Of a DNA stretch of 64,000 nucleotides, positions 1 through 7,402 are shown one piece after another; the stretch's first letter is position 1; every line of letters begins with the position of its first letter. Source of the DNA: REBR01 sp033721915 (GTDB taxonomy: Bacteria > Pseudomonadota > Gammaproteobacteria > Pseudomonadales > Oleiphilaceae); NCBI GenBank assembly GCA_033721915.1, contig JAWWAC010000006.1, positions 1 to 64,000 of the forward strand, given 5' to 3'. Under the pieces are notes generated by a model. The model made no database searches and was not told the origin of the DNA. It was given only the letters and a program-made list of their open reading frames with translations. The translations under genes were made by a program, and so were the position numbers.

Positions 1-300
1 CGGGGCGGGCCTGTGGCGGACCGGGTCGAGCCTTCCGCCGGGACTCTCCGCGAGCTGACCCATGAGGGGCTGGACCTGCCCCACACCGTCTCGGATTTCC
101 GCGTGCGTGGCATGGAGCTGCCCCCTGAGCGTGACAATGCCGCCGCTGCCAGGCTGCTGACACTGAAAGGGGCGGAGGGCCCCGAGCACTGGCTGGTGTA
201 CCGGAACTTCCGCGTGATCACCCGCTACAACCACAGTGACCTGTACGCCATGGCGGTCTATCAGCTTTCACGGACTCTGGATGAGGGGGACGAGGGCTGA
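1..300 (+). CDS. mltB: Lytic murein transglycosylase B, C-terminal end (partial)
   Basis: The reading frame is open from the first base, so only about the last 99 codons are present. The C-terminal residues NFRVITRYNHSDLYAMAVYQ match the conserved end of MltB-type soluble/lipoprotein lytic transglycosylases, which cleave the glycan strands of peptidoglycan in the periplasm. The catalytic region lies outside the window. The TGA stop overlaps the ATG of rlpA by one base, which implies translational coupling. The order mltB-rlpA-dacA-ybeD-lipB is common in Pseudomonas-like gammaproteobacteria and supports the call. Confidence 0.85.
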   Translation, partial: RGGPVADRVEPSAGTLRELTHEGLDLPHTVSDFRVRGMELPPERDNAAAARLLTLKGAEGPEHWLVYRNFRVITRYNHSDLYAMAVYQLSRTLDEGDEG

Positions 301-1199
301 TGCGCCGTGTCGCGTTACCCCTGCTGATCCTGTCACTGCTGGCCGGATGCGCCTCACCTCCGCCGCCGGATGAGCGCCGTTCCGATTCCCGCTACACCCA
401 GGATCAGGACAGCGCCGGCGACCGGGATTTTGACCCCGCCACCGTGGTGGTGCCACAGCCCCGCTACGAGCCACCCAGCCGTGGTGGCAACGCCTCGCCC
501 TATACGGTCTGGGGAGAGAGCTATGAGGTGATGGACAGCGCCGTGGGTTACCGCCAGCAGGGCATTGCCAGCTGGTACGGCGCCAAGTTCCACGGACACA
601 GGACGTCCAATGGCGAAATCTACGACATGTACAGCCTCAGTGCCGCCCACCGCAGCCTGCCACTGCCCACCTATGTGCGGGTGACCAACCTGGACAACGG
701 CAAGAGCACCATAGTGCGGGTCAATGACCGGGGCCCCTTCCACGGGGACCGTCTGATCGACCTGTCCTTCGCCGCCGCCCATGTGCTTGGCTTCCAGGGC
801 CAGGGAACGGCGCGGGTGGAGGTTGAAGCCGTGGCCACTGAGCCTGATAATGAGCGTTTCGACCCGGCCGCACCGGAAGTTGTCCCGGATACGGTGAGCC
901 AGGCGGAGCCCCACTCCCGGGAGCGCCAGAGCGGGTTACAGGACCGGCAGAGCCTCTTTATCCAGGTGGGCGCCTTTGGCCGCCTGGAGGCGGCGGAATC
1001 CCTCAGGGAGCAGTTGCAGTCCCTTGTGGAGGCCCCCGTGGGCGTTTTCACCAGTGCTGACGGCGCCGTGCACCGTGTGCGTGTCGGCCCCCTGGAGAGC
1101 ATGGCACTGGCCGAGGAAGAGCGGAGCCGGATACTGGATGCCCGGATGGGGCAGGCGCTGATCCTGCGCCGCCCCACTGAGAACCCTGGCAATGAATGA
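300..1199 (+). CDS. rlpA: RlpA septal-ring lytic transglycosylase lipoprotein
   Basis: A 299-aa lipoprotein. The signal peptide ends in the lipobox LLAGC, with Cys17 as the lipidation site. A double-psi beta-barrel (RlpA-like) domain spans roughly residues 85-180, including SWYGAKFHG and VRVNDRGPF. A SPOR domain follows at about 217-290 (LFIQVGAFG), which binds denuded glycan at the division site. RlpA proteins with this layout degrade glycan lacking stem peptides at the septum. Translation is coupled to mltB by a one-base overlap. Length is typical for the family. Confidence 0.93.
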   Translation: MRRVALPLLILSLLAGCASPPPPDERRSDSRYTQDQDSAGDRDFDPATVVVPQPRYEPPSRGGNASPYTVWGESYEVMDSAVGYRQQGIASWYGAKFHGHRTSNGEIYDMYSLSAAHRSLPLPTYVRVTNLDNGKSTIVRVNDRGPFHGDRLIDLSFAAAHVLGFQGQGTARVEVEAVATEPDNERFDPAAPEVVPDTVSQAEPHSRERQSGLQDRQSLFIQVGAFGRLEAAESLREQLQSLVEAPVGVFTSADGAVHRVRVGPLESMALAEEERSRILDARMGQALILRRPTENPGNE

Positions 1200-1232
1200 C
1201 CTACTGACCCACTACGGATGTGTTGAAAAACC

Positions 1233-2387
1233 ATGGCTAGACCTCCCCTGATTCTCGTTTTCGCGATCGCCCTGCTGCTTTCACCCGTAGCCTGGGCCCA
1301 GCAGTCCCTGATTCCCTCACCGCCGGATCTGGCCTCCAAATCCTATGTGCTGATGGACACCCGCAGTGGCCGTGTCCTGGTGGAACGGGACATGCACGTG
1401 CGACTGCCACCGGCCAGCCTGACCAAGATGATGACTGCCTACATCGCAGACCGTGAAATGGCGGAGGGGCGCCTGGACCTGGACGATGAAATCCGCATCA
1501 GTGAGAGCGCCTGGCGCACCGGTGGCTCCCGCATGTTTGTGCGGGAAGGCACCCGTGTGCGGGTGGAGGATCTCATGCGGGGCGTGGTGATCCAGTCCGG
1601 CAACGACGCCAGTGTGGCACTGGCGGAGCACATCGCCGGCAGTGAAAAGGCCTTTGCCGAGCTGATGAACCAGCAGGCACAGCAGCTGGGCATGGAAAAC
1701 AGCCAGTTTGCCAATGCCACCGGTCTGCCTCACCCGGACCAGTATTCCACCGCTTACGATATGGCCCTGCTGGCGGAAGCCAAAATTGAGGACTTCCCGG
1801 AAAGCTACGAGATGTACAGCGAGCGCTACTACACCTACAACGGTATCCGCCAGCCCAACCGCAACCGCCTGTTGTGGCGGGATGAGTCCGTGGACGGACT
1901 GAAGACCGGCCACACCGAAGAGGCCGGCTACTGTCTGGTGGCCTCCGCCAAGCGGGGGGATACCCGGCTGGTGGCCGTAGTGATGGGGGCGAGCAGCGAC
2001 GAGGCCCGTGCCCGTGAAGTCCAGCAGCTGCTGAATTACGGATTCCGCTATTTCGAGAGTCACCAGCTGTTTGCCGCCTCTGAGCCGGTCATGGAGTCAC
2101 GGGTCTGGGGCGGTCAGAAGGACAGCGTGGCGCTGGGTCTGTCCGGGGACCTGAATCTGAGCATACCCAGTGGCAGCCGCGATCAGCTGGACTCCACCGT
2201 GGAGGTGGACTCCGTACTCAAGGCGCCACTGAAGGCGGGTGAGGAATACGGCCAGTTGTCCATCAGCCTCAACGGTGAGTTGCTGGCCGAGCGCCCACTG
2301 GTGGCACTCGAGGATGTGGAGAAGGGCGGGCTCTTCAAGCGCCTCTGGGACAGCCTCAAGCTGTTCTTTTCCCGGCTGTTCAGCTAG
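1233..2387 (+). CDS. dacA: D-alanyl-D-alanine carboxypeptidase (PBP5/6 type)
   Basis: A 384-aa low-molecular-mass penicillin-binding protein that trims the terminal D-Ala from peptidoglycan stem peptides. A Sec signal peptide ends near residue 22 (VAWA). The three active-site motifs are present: SLTK at residues 62-65 (nucleophile Ser62), SGN at 122-124 and KTG at 224-226. The C-terminal tail (FKRLWDSLKLFFSRLF) is an amphipathic helix like those that anchor PBP5 to the outer face of the inner membrane. It lies 33 bp after rlpA, probably in the same operon. It could equally be named dacC. Confidence 0.93.
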   Translation: MARPPLILVFAIALLLSPVAWAQQSLIPSPPDLASKSYVLMDTRSGRVLVERDMHVRLPPASLTKMMTAYIADREMAEGRLDLDDEIRISESAWRTGGSRMFVREGTRVRVEDLMRGVVIQSGNDASVALAEHIAGSEKAFAELMNQQAQQLGMENSQFANATGLPHPDQYSTAYDMALLAEAKIEDFPESYEMYSERYYTYNGIRQPNRNRLLWRDESVDGLKTGHTEEAGYCLVASAKRGDTRLVAVVMGASSDEARAREVQQLLNYGFRYFESHQLFAASEPVMESRVWGGQKDSVALGLSGDLNLSIPSGSRDQLDSTVEVDSVLKAPLKAGEEYGQLSISLNGELLAERPLVALEDVEKGGLFKRLWDSLKLFFSRLFS

Positions 2388-2473
2388 TGGCCCCGGGCTG
2401 GACCCGCTGACCTGCTGAGCCGCCGTTGGCACTGAGCGCCCCGTTGCGCCGTGCCACGGGAGTGTCCCCTGCA

Positions 2474-2498
2474 CAGGCCCCCATGCCCAGGGGGCCTG
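2474..2498 (+). terminator. GC-rich hairpin between dacA and ybeD (possible terminator)
   Basis: CAGGCCCCC at 2474-2482 is perfectly complementary to GGGGGCCTG at 2490-2498, with a 7-base loop. No T-run follows, so this is at best a weak or Rho-assisted terminator for the mltB-rlpA-dacA operon. Its place just upstream of a candidate ybeD promoter fits a transcription boundary. Confidence 0.35.
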
Positions 2499-2503
2499 CT
2501 CCA

Positions 2504-2512
2504 TGCTAGAAT
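2504..2512 (+). promoter_or_regulatory. Candidate extended -10 promoter of ybeD-lipB
   Basis: TGCTAGAAT matches an extended -10 element (TGN followed by TAGAAT at 2507-2512). The ybeD ATG is only six bases further on and no Shine-Dalgarno sequence precedes it. If this box is used, the transcript would start at or very near the ATG and be leaderless. No clear -35 element is visible at the expected spacing. Confidence 0.35.
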
Positions 2513-2518
2513 ACGCTC

Positions 2519-2788
2519 ATGAGTGAACAACAACCCCCCTTAGTGGAATTCCCCTGCGATTATCCGGTACGGGTCATCGGCGACGCCACACCGCAACTGG
2601 AGTCGGTGGTGACGGCATTGGTGCAGAAACACGACCCGGATTTCCAGCCAGGGACACTGACCAGCCAGCCCAGCCGCAACGGGCGTTTCTGCTCTTTGCG
2701 CCTGACCCTGAGAGCCACCGGTGAGGATCAGCTCAAGGCCCTGTTTGCGGAACTTAAAGCCAGCGGCCTTGTGCATATGGTGCTATGA
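2519..2788 (+). CDS. ybeD: YbeD/DUF493 family protein
   Basis: An 89-aa protein of the DUF493 (YbeD) family, recognisable from the FPCDYPVRVIG start and its position immediately before lipB. Family members have an ACT-like ferredoxin fold and no established biochemical role; the conserved ybeD-lipB order suggests a link to lipoate metabolism, which is inference. The last codons overlap the lipB ATG by 4 bases, so the two are translationally coupled. No ribosome-binding site precedes the start, which is unusual in this window. Confidence 0.88.
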   Translation: MSEQQPPLVEFPCDYPVRVIGDATPQLESVVTALVQKHDPDFQPGTLTSQPSRNGRFCSLRLTLRATGEDQLKALFAELKASGLVHMVL

Positions 2789-3459
2789 GCAGCCCCCGCG
2801 ACCGGGTCCTGATCCGTCAGCTGGGGCGGCAGCCCTATGTGCCCGTCTGGCAGGCCATGCAGGCCTTTACCGACCAGCGCCATGGGAACACGGTGGATGA
2901 GCTGTGGCTGCTAGAGCACGAACGGGTCTTCACACAGGGGCAGGCCGGCAAGGCCGAGCACCTGCTGGCGCCGGGGGATATCCCGGTGGTGCAGGTGGAC
3001 CGGGGCGGCCAGGTCACCTACCACGGCCCCGGACAGATCACCGTCTACACACTGATTGACCTGCAGCGCCGTGGACTGGGGGTGCGGGATCTGGTCAGCT
3101 GTCTCGAGCAGGCACTGGTGGCCACACTGGCCCACTGGCACATCGAGGCCCATCCCCGCAGTGATGCCCCGGGGGTGTACCTGGGGGAGGAGAAAATCGC
3201 CTCACTGGGTCTGCGGGTGCGCCGTGGCTGCGCCTTCCATGGCCTGGCCCTGAATGTGGCCATGGATCTGTCGCCTTTCCAGCGTATCAATCCCTGTGGC
3301 CATGCGGGCATGCCGGTCACTCAGATGTCCGACCGGATTGCCGGCATTAGCACGGCACAGGTGGCTCCGGTGCTGCTGGAGCAGCTGGTGAGCACTTTTG
3401 GTTACTCCGAGCGTAGTAACGCCCATAGCCTGACGGATGGACTTCCGCAATCCCAGTAA
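2785..3459 (+). CDS. lipB: Lipoyl(octanoyl) transferase LipB
   Basis: A 224-aa octanoyl-ACP:protein N-octanoyltransferase that moves the octanoyl group from acyl carrier protein to the lipoyl domains of 2-oxoacid dehydrogenases and GcvH in the cytoplasm. The conserved RGGQVTYHGPGQ segment is at 73-84. The catalytic pair is visible: Lys137 in EEKIASLG and Cys171 in INPCGHAGMP. It overlaps ybeD by 4 bases. Lipoyl synthase (lipA), which often follows lipB, is absent here; an ABC1 kinase gene takes its place. Confidence 0.94.
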   Translation: MSSPRDRVLIRQLGRQPYVPVWQAMQAFTDQRHGNTVDELWLLEHERVFTQGQAGKAEHLLAPGDIPVVQVDRGGQVTYHGPGQITVYTLIDLQRRGLGVRDLVSCLEQALVATLAHWHIEAHPRSDAPGVYLGEEKIASLGLRVRRGCAFHGLALNVAMDLSPFQRINPCGHAGMPVTQMSDRIAGISTAQVAPVLLEQLVSTFGYSERSNAHSLTDGLPQSQ

Positions 3460-3470
3460 ACGAGGTTGCC

Positions 3471-4886
3471 ATGGCAGCAGACAAGCCCCGCAGTACCGTC
3501 GACCGCATCAAGACCGGCAGCTTCGAGCGCCGTCTGAGCCTGACCCGCGCCGGACTCTTTGCCGGCACCCGGGTGGCGGGACACTATGCCACCAACTGGT
3601 TTGGCAGCAAGGAGCGCCGTGAGGCCCGCCGCAGTGACATGCTGACTCGTCAGGCGGGGCTGCTGGTGGAGGAACTGGGCAAGCTCAAGGGCAGTGTGGT
3701 GAAGATCGGCCAGGTGATGGCCCTTTACGGTGAGCATTTCCTGCCACCGGAGGTCACCGAGGCACTGCACACACTGGAGGACCAGACCTGCTCTCTGGAG
3801 TGGGGGGCCATACGCCGCACACTGGTGCAGGAAATGGGTGAGAAGCGCCTGGCCGAGCTGGTGGTGGATGAAGAGCCCATTGGTGCCGCCTCACTGGGAC
3901 AGGTGCACCGGGCACGTCGTGTTGAGGACGGCCTTGAGATGGTGCTCAAGGTGCAGTACCCCGGTGTGGCGGATGCTGTGGACAGTGACCTCAACTCCGT
4001 AGCCCAGATGCTCAAGATCATGCGGGTGGTCTCTTTCGGTGCGGACTTTGACGAATGGCTGGAAGAGGTGCGGGCCATGATGCACCGTGAGGTGGATTAC
4101 CAGCTGGAAGCGCGCACCACCGAGTCTTTCCGCCTGAAGCTGCAGGATGACCCGCGTTTTGTGGTCCCCCGCGTGGTGGACCGCTATTCCTCGCCCCATG
4201 TGATTGCCACCACCTATGAGTCCGGCTATTCCGTCAGTTCGCAACCGGTACAGTCCCTGTCACTGGAGCGGCGTTCTGCACTGGGGGTGGCGTCACTGGA
4301 GCTGTTTCTCAGTGAACTGTTTATCTGGAACGAGATCCAGACCGATCCCAACTTCGGCAATTACCGTATACGTCTTTTAGAGGAAAGCGGTACCGAGCGG
4401 GATCAGATCGTGTTGCTGGATTTCGGCGCCGTGCAGAGTTATACCGACCGTTTCCTGGATCCGGTACGTGAAATGATCCGCGCCTCCTATGAACAGGACC
4501 TGGAACGGGTCATTGAAGGGGGCATTGCCCTGCGCTTCATGGAACGGCACTGGCCCGATGAGATACTCAAACGCTTCGGCGAGGTCTGCATGGCGGTGCT
4601 GGAACCACTGGCCCGCAAGGACAACATCGACATGCCGGATGGGGCCATGAACGGAGAGGGTGCCTACCGCTGGAAACAGAGTGACCTGCCCAACCGTGTC
4701 GCCAGGCAGGCGACCCGTTCCGCCATCAGCCGCTACTTCCGGGTACCGCCCAAGGAATTTGTGTTCCTCAACCGCAAGCTGGTGGGGGTGTATACCTTTA
4801 TCGCCGTGCTGGGTGCGGAATTCGACGGTGAGCCGGTGCTGCGCAAGTACCTTTACGGCGACGCCGGTCAGAAACGAACTCAATGA
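3471..4886 (+). CDS. ABC1/UbiB-family atypical kinase
   Basis: A 471-aa ABC1 (AarF/UbiB/COQ8) family protein. Family hallmarks are visible: the KxGQ motif (VVKIGQVMALYG), the Ala-rich nucleotide loop (IGAASLGQVHRA), an ion-pair lysine in VLKVQYPG, the catalytic-loop equivalent TDPNFGNYRI and the metal-binding LLDFGAV. UbiB-type members support ubiquinone biosynthesis, but this protein lacks an obvious C-terminal pair of membrane helices. It resembles the stand-alone bacterial AarF-like proteins more than true UbiB. The ATG 12 bp after lipB is preceded by a GAGG-type ribosome-binding site. The exact substrate is unknown. Confidence 0.85.
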   Translation: MAADKPRSTVDRIKTGSFERRLSLTRAGLFAGTRVAGHYATNWFGSKERREARRSDMLTRQAGLLVEELGKLKGSVVKIGQVMALYGEHFLPPEVTEALHTLEDQTCSLEWGAIRRTLVQEMGEKRLAELVVDEEPIGAASLGQVHRARRVEDGLEMVLKVQYPGVADAVDSDLNSVAQMLKIMRVVSFGADFDEWLEEVRAMMHREVDYQLEARTTESFRLKLQDDPRFVVPRVVDRYSSPHVIATTYESGYSVSSQPVQSLSLERRSALGVASLELFLSELFIWNEIQTDPNFGNYRIRLLEESGTERDQIVLLDFGAVQSYTDRFLDPVREMIRASYEQDLERVIEGGIALRFMERHWPDEILKRFGEVCMAVLEPLARKDNIDMPDGAMNGEGAYRWKQSDLPNRVARQATRSAISRYFRVPPKEFVFLNRKLVGVYTFIAVLGAEFDGEPVLRKYLYGDAGQKRTQ

Positions 4887-4904
4887 TGACAACAGGAGAC
4901 AACC

Positions 4905-5159
4905 ATGCAGTCAGTCACCATTTACGGCCGTTCCAGCTGCGGATTCTGTGTCCGGGCCAGGCAGCTGTGTGAAAGCCGGGGACTGCCCCATCGCTATGTG
5001 GACATCGAGCAGGAAAATATCAGCAAGGACGATCTGAGCAAGCTCACCGGCACCGTGGTGCGCACGGTCCCGCAGATCTTTGTGGGTGAGACACCGGTGG
5101 GGGGTTATACGGAGTTTGTGGCGTATGTGTCCAAAGAGGGTGCGACTTCCGTTTCCTGA
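4905..5159 (+). CDS. grxA: Glutaredoxin (Grx1-like)
   Basis: An 84-aa dithiol glutaredoxin with a thioredoxin fold that reduces disulfides and glutathione mixed disulfides in the cytosol. The active site is CGFC at residues 12-15, instead of the common CPYC. The cis-proline region TVPQIFVGE and the glutathione-binding VGGYTEF follow. Spacing and sequence (YVDIEQENISKDDL) resemble E. coli GrxA more than GrxC. An AGGAGA ribosome-binding site lies just upstream, and the gene is 18 bp after the ABC1 kinase gene, so co-transcription is likely. Confidence 0.9.
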   Translation: MQSVTIYGRSSCGFCVRARQLCESRGLPHRYVDIEQENISKDDLSKLTGTVVRTVPQIFVGETPVGGYTEFVAYVSKEGATSVS

Positions 5160-5306
5160 GAAGCCTGCAGAAAAGAGCCTGAAGCCGGCCGGAGCCTGAG
5201 GGCCGGCTACAATGCGGGCGGGTCTCTGGACAAGTCTCTGTAAAGACCCTTATCAGGCGCCGTTCTCCATGGCGCTTTCTTTCTCAACTTATCCTTTATG
5301 ACTGCA

Positions 5307-5471
5307 TCAGGGCTGCGGCCCGTTGCGGTACTCCCGCCACAGATTCCCTTTGCGGTGCTCTTCCAGATGCTTGTCCGTGGTGGTGCCGGTCACCTGCATC
5401 CAGTGCATGTGCTCTTCCCAGCGTTCCTCGGAAATGTTGTCCGGTTTTCCCTGCAGTGTCTTGTCACTCAT
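5307..5471 (-). CDS. Small hypothetical protein (54 aa)
   Basis: A 54-codon ORF starting MSDKTLQGKPDNISEERWEE and ending EYRNGPQP. It is preceded by an AAAGGT ribosome-binding site six bases from the ATG. The product is hydrophilic and rich in Glu, His and Trp, with no signal peptide or membrane segment. It lies downstream of the PPi-PFK gene on the same strand but beyond that gene's terminator, so it probably has its own transcript or depends on read-through. I do not recognise the family. Its amino-acid composition and ribosome-binding site make it more likely real than chance. Confidence 0.55.
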   Translation of the reverse strand: MSDKTLQGKPDNISEERWEEHMHWMQVTGTTTDKHLEEHRKGNLWREYRNGPQP

Positions 5472-5507
5472 TGCGATACCTTTGGTTTGTCACGCTTTCA
5501 CTTCCAG

Positions 5508-5544
5508 CGAAACAAAGCCCGCCCGGTCTGTCAAACCGGGCGGG
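5508..5544 (-). terminator. Rho-independent terminator of the PPi-PFK gene
   Basis: A perfect 10-bp stem (CCCGCCCGGT at 5518-5527 with ACCGGGCGGG at 5535-5544) closes a 7-base loop. Read on the minus strand it is followed by CTTTGTTTCG, an interrupted T-run. It sits 40 bp beyond the stop codon of the gene at 5585-6850. Confidence 0.75.
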
Positions 5545-5584
5545 TACGCAATAGTACCCAGGGGTAGGTGCTGACGGGGCTGCC

Positions 5585-6850
5585 TCAGCGAATCTCAAAG
5601 GGGGTGTTGAGCTTCTTTTCCGTCAGCTGGTTTTTCAGGTGGGCCACCCTGGGCAGTCCGTTGTCGAAAGGCGGGAAGGCTTCCCCCTGAATCAGCGGCA
5701 GCAGGTATTCCCGGCAGGCACTGGTAATGCCGAAACCGTCGTCCGTGGCAAAGTGGATGGGCATTTTCTTCTCCTGGTTGGCCACCTCGCTCAGTGGCGC
5801 CTCGGAGACACTCCAGCGGTAGGGCTTTGAGGAATCCCGGTGGATGATGGGCATGACCGCATTGTGCCCCGCCAGTGCCATCTCCACGGCGGCCTTGCCC
5901 ATGGCGTAGGCCTGCTCCAGGTCCGTGCCGGAGGCGATATGGCGGGCCGAGCGCTGCAGGTAATCCGACACCGCCCAGTGGAACTTGTAGCCCAGCGCCT
6001 GCTTGACCATGTTCGCCAGTGTCGGTGCCACGCCGCCAAGCTGGGCATGGCCGAACACATCCTTGGGGCCGGCCTCCGCCAGAAAACGCCCGTCCTCGTA
6101 CTGGGCCCCTTCCGACGCTACCACCACGCAGTAGCCGTATTTCTTCACGCACTCGTCCACACGGGCCAGGAAGCGCTCACGGTCAAAGGCGATTTCCGGG
6201 AAGATGATCACATGGGGGGGCTCATCCCGGTTCTGCCCGGCCAGCCCCGCCGAGGCGGCAATCCAGCCGGCGTGACGGCCCATGACTTCCAGGATAAACA
6301 CCTTGGTGGAAGTCTCGCACATGGACTTGATATCCAGGCTGGCCTCCAGTGTGGAGGTGGCGATGTACTTGGCCGTGGAGCCGAATCCGGGGGAGCAGTC
6401 GGTGAAGGGCAGGTCGTTGTCCACCGTCTTGGGCACGCCGATGCAGGTGATGGGGTAACCCATACGCTCACTCAGCTGGGACACCTTGTAGGCGGTGTCC
6501 TGTGAGTCGCCGCCGCCGTTGTAGAAGAAGTAGCCGATGTCGTGGGCCCGGAACACCTCGATCAGGCGTTCGTATTCGCGGCGGTTCTCGTCGATGTTCT
6601 TGAGCTTGTAGCGACAGGAGCCGAAGGCACCACCGGGGGTGTGGATCAGGGCCTGGATCTGCTCCGGGTCCTCAAGGCTGGTGTCGATCAGCTCTTCACG
6701 CAGAGCCCCCAGTATGCCGTTACGGCCCGCATAAACGGTACCGATGCGGTCACCGTGTTTTCTGGCCGTCTCGATCACACCGGCGGCACTGGCATTGATC
6801 ACGGCAGTCACGCCGCCTGACTGGGCGTAAAAGGCATTTTTAAGGGCCAT
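5585..6850 (-). CDS. pfp: Pyrophosphate-dependent 6-phosphofructokinase
   Basis: A 421-aa enzyme of the phosphofructokinase A family that reversibly converts fructose 6-phosphate and PPi to fructose 1,6-bisphosphate and Pi. Two signatures indicate PPi rather than ATP as donor: Asp115 in GGGDS (residues 112-116, where ATP enzymes have Gly) and Lys141 in PKTVDND (where ATP enzymes have PGT). MGRHAGWIA marks the sugar-phosphate site. Length matches the single-subunit bacterial PPi-PFK group. A reversible PPi enzyme fits an organism living mainly on hydrocarbons and organic acids, where flux runs toward sugars. The gene appears monocistronic, with its own terminator. Confidence 0.9.
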   Translation of the reverse strand: MALKNAFYAQSGGVTAVINASAAGVIETARKHGDRIGTVYAGRNGILGALREELIDTSLEDPEQIQALIHTPGGAFGSCRYKLKNIDENRREYERLIEVFRAHDIGYFFYNGGGDSQDTAYKVSQLSERMGYPITCIGVPKTVDNDLPFTDCSPGFGSTAKYIATSTLEASLDIKSMCETSTKVFILEVMGRHAGWIAASAGLAGQNRDEPPHVIIFPEIAFDRERFLARVDECVKKYGYCVVVASEGAQYEDGRFLAEAGPKDVFGHAQLGGVAPTLANMVKQALGYKFHWAVSDYLQRSARHIASGTDLEQAYAMGKAAVEMALAGHNAVMPIIHRDSSKPYRWSVSEAPLSEVANQEKKMPIHFATDDGFGITSACREYLLPLIQGEAFPPFDNGLPRVAHLKNQLTEKKLNTPFEIR

Positions 6851-7402
6851 GGGGATTCTCTCCTGGGGGTTGCTCTCCGCTGATTGGGGCGCATGATACG
6901 CAAAAACGGTTTTCTTTTACATGGCCAGCTTCTTGTCCGCCTGACTGATAACCGGGCATTGGCCGTGGCGGTGCCCGGCTGGCAGGAGGGCGACAGTTGC
7001 ACGGTTCCACAAAAACGGTCCTGGTCCGCAGTGACCTCTGGCTTGGGCATTTCAAAGGGAGTCGCCTGGACAGGACCCGATTCTGGTGGTGTGTTGTCGA
7101 AGCGCGCGGGGTCGGACCAGGTCAAATAGTTGATTAGATTTAATAAAATCGGTCATAAAGTCCGGTTTTTGGCCTTAGACGGCTTTTTTTGCCCCTGAAA
7201 AAACCCCTCCAGGCTCTACGGGGCCGACCAGGGTGGCTGAAAACCCGCCCCATCGGCCCCGGATAGCTCCCCGGGGGCCAGGACTGACAGATGCGGGCCG
7301 GGTGGAAGCCCCTGCCGCTTGGGTTGCAGCCTGAATTGACCCATAATCGGACCTCTTGCGGGCCCGGTCCGTGTTTTCCGTTACTGAGGGTCATTGCGCG
7401 CC
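6851..7402. other. Intergenic region between pfp and mpl
   Basis: This 552-bp stretch separates two divergently transcribed genes and should hold both promoters. An AT-rich patch lies around 7125-7200, with runs such as TTTTTTT near 7185. A GAGGG at 7386-7390 is the ribosome-binding site of mpl. The ORFs that can be drawn here are rich in Pro, Arg and Gly and look like chance frames. I see no convincing gene, riboswitch or RNA. Confidence 0.5.

Noticed and set aside
5840..6505. A 221-codon frame antisense to the PPi-PFK gene
   Set aside because: Shadow of the real gene with no domain similarity.
7140..7394. A minus-strand frame in the pfp-mpl intergenic region
   Set aside because: It is Pro/Arg/Gly rich, has no ribosome-binding site, overlaps the mpl promoter area and resembles no known protein.
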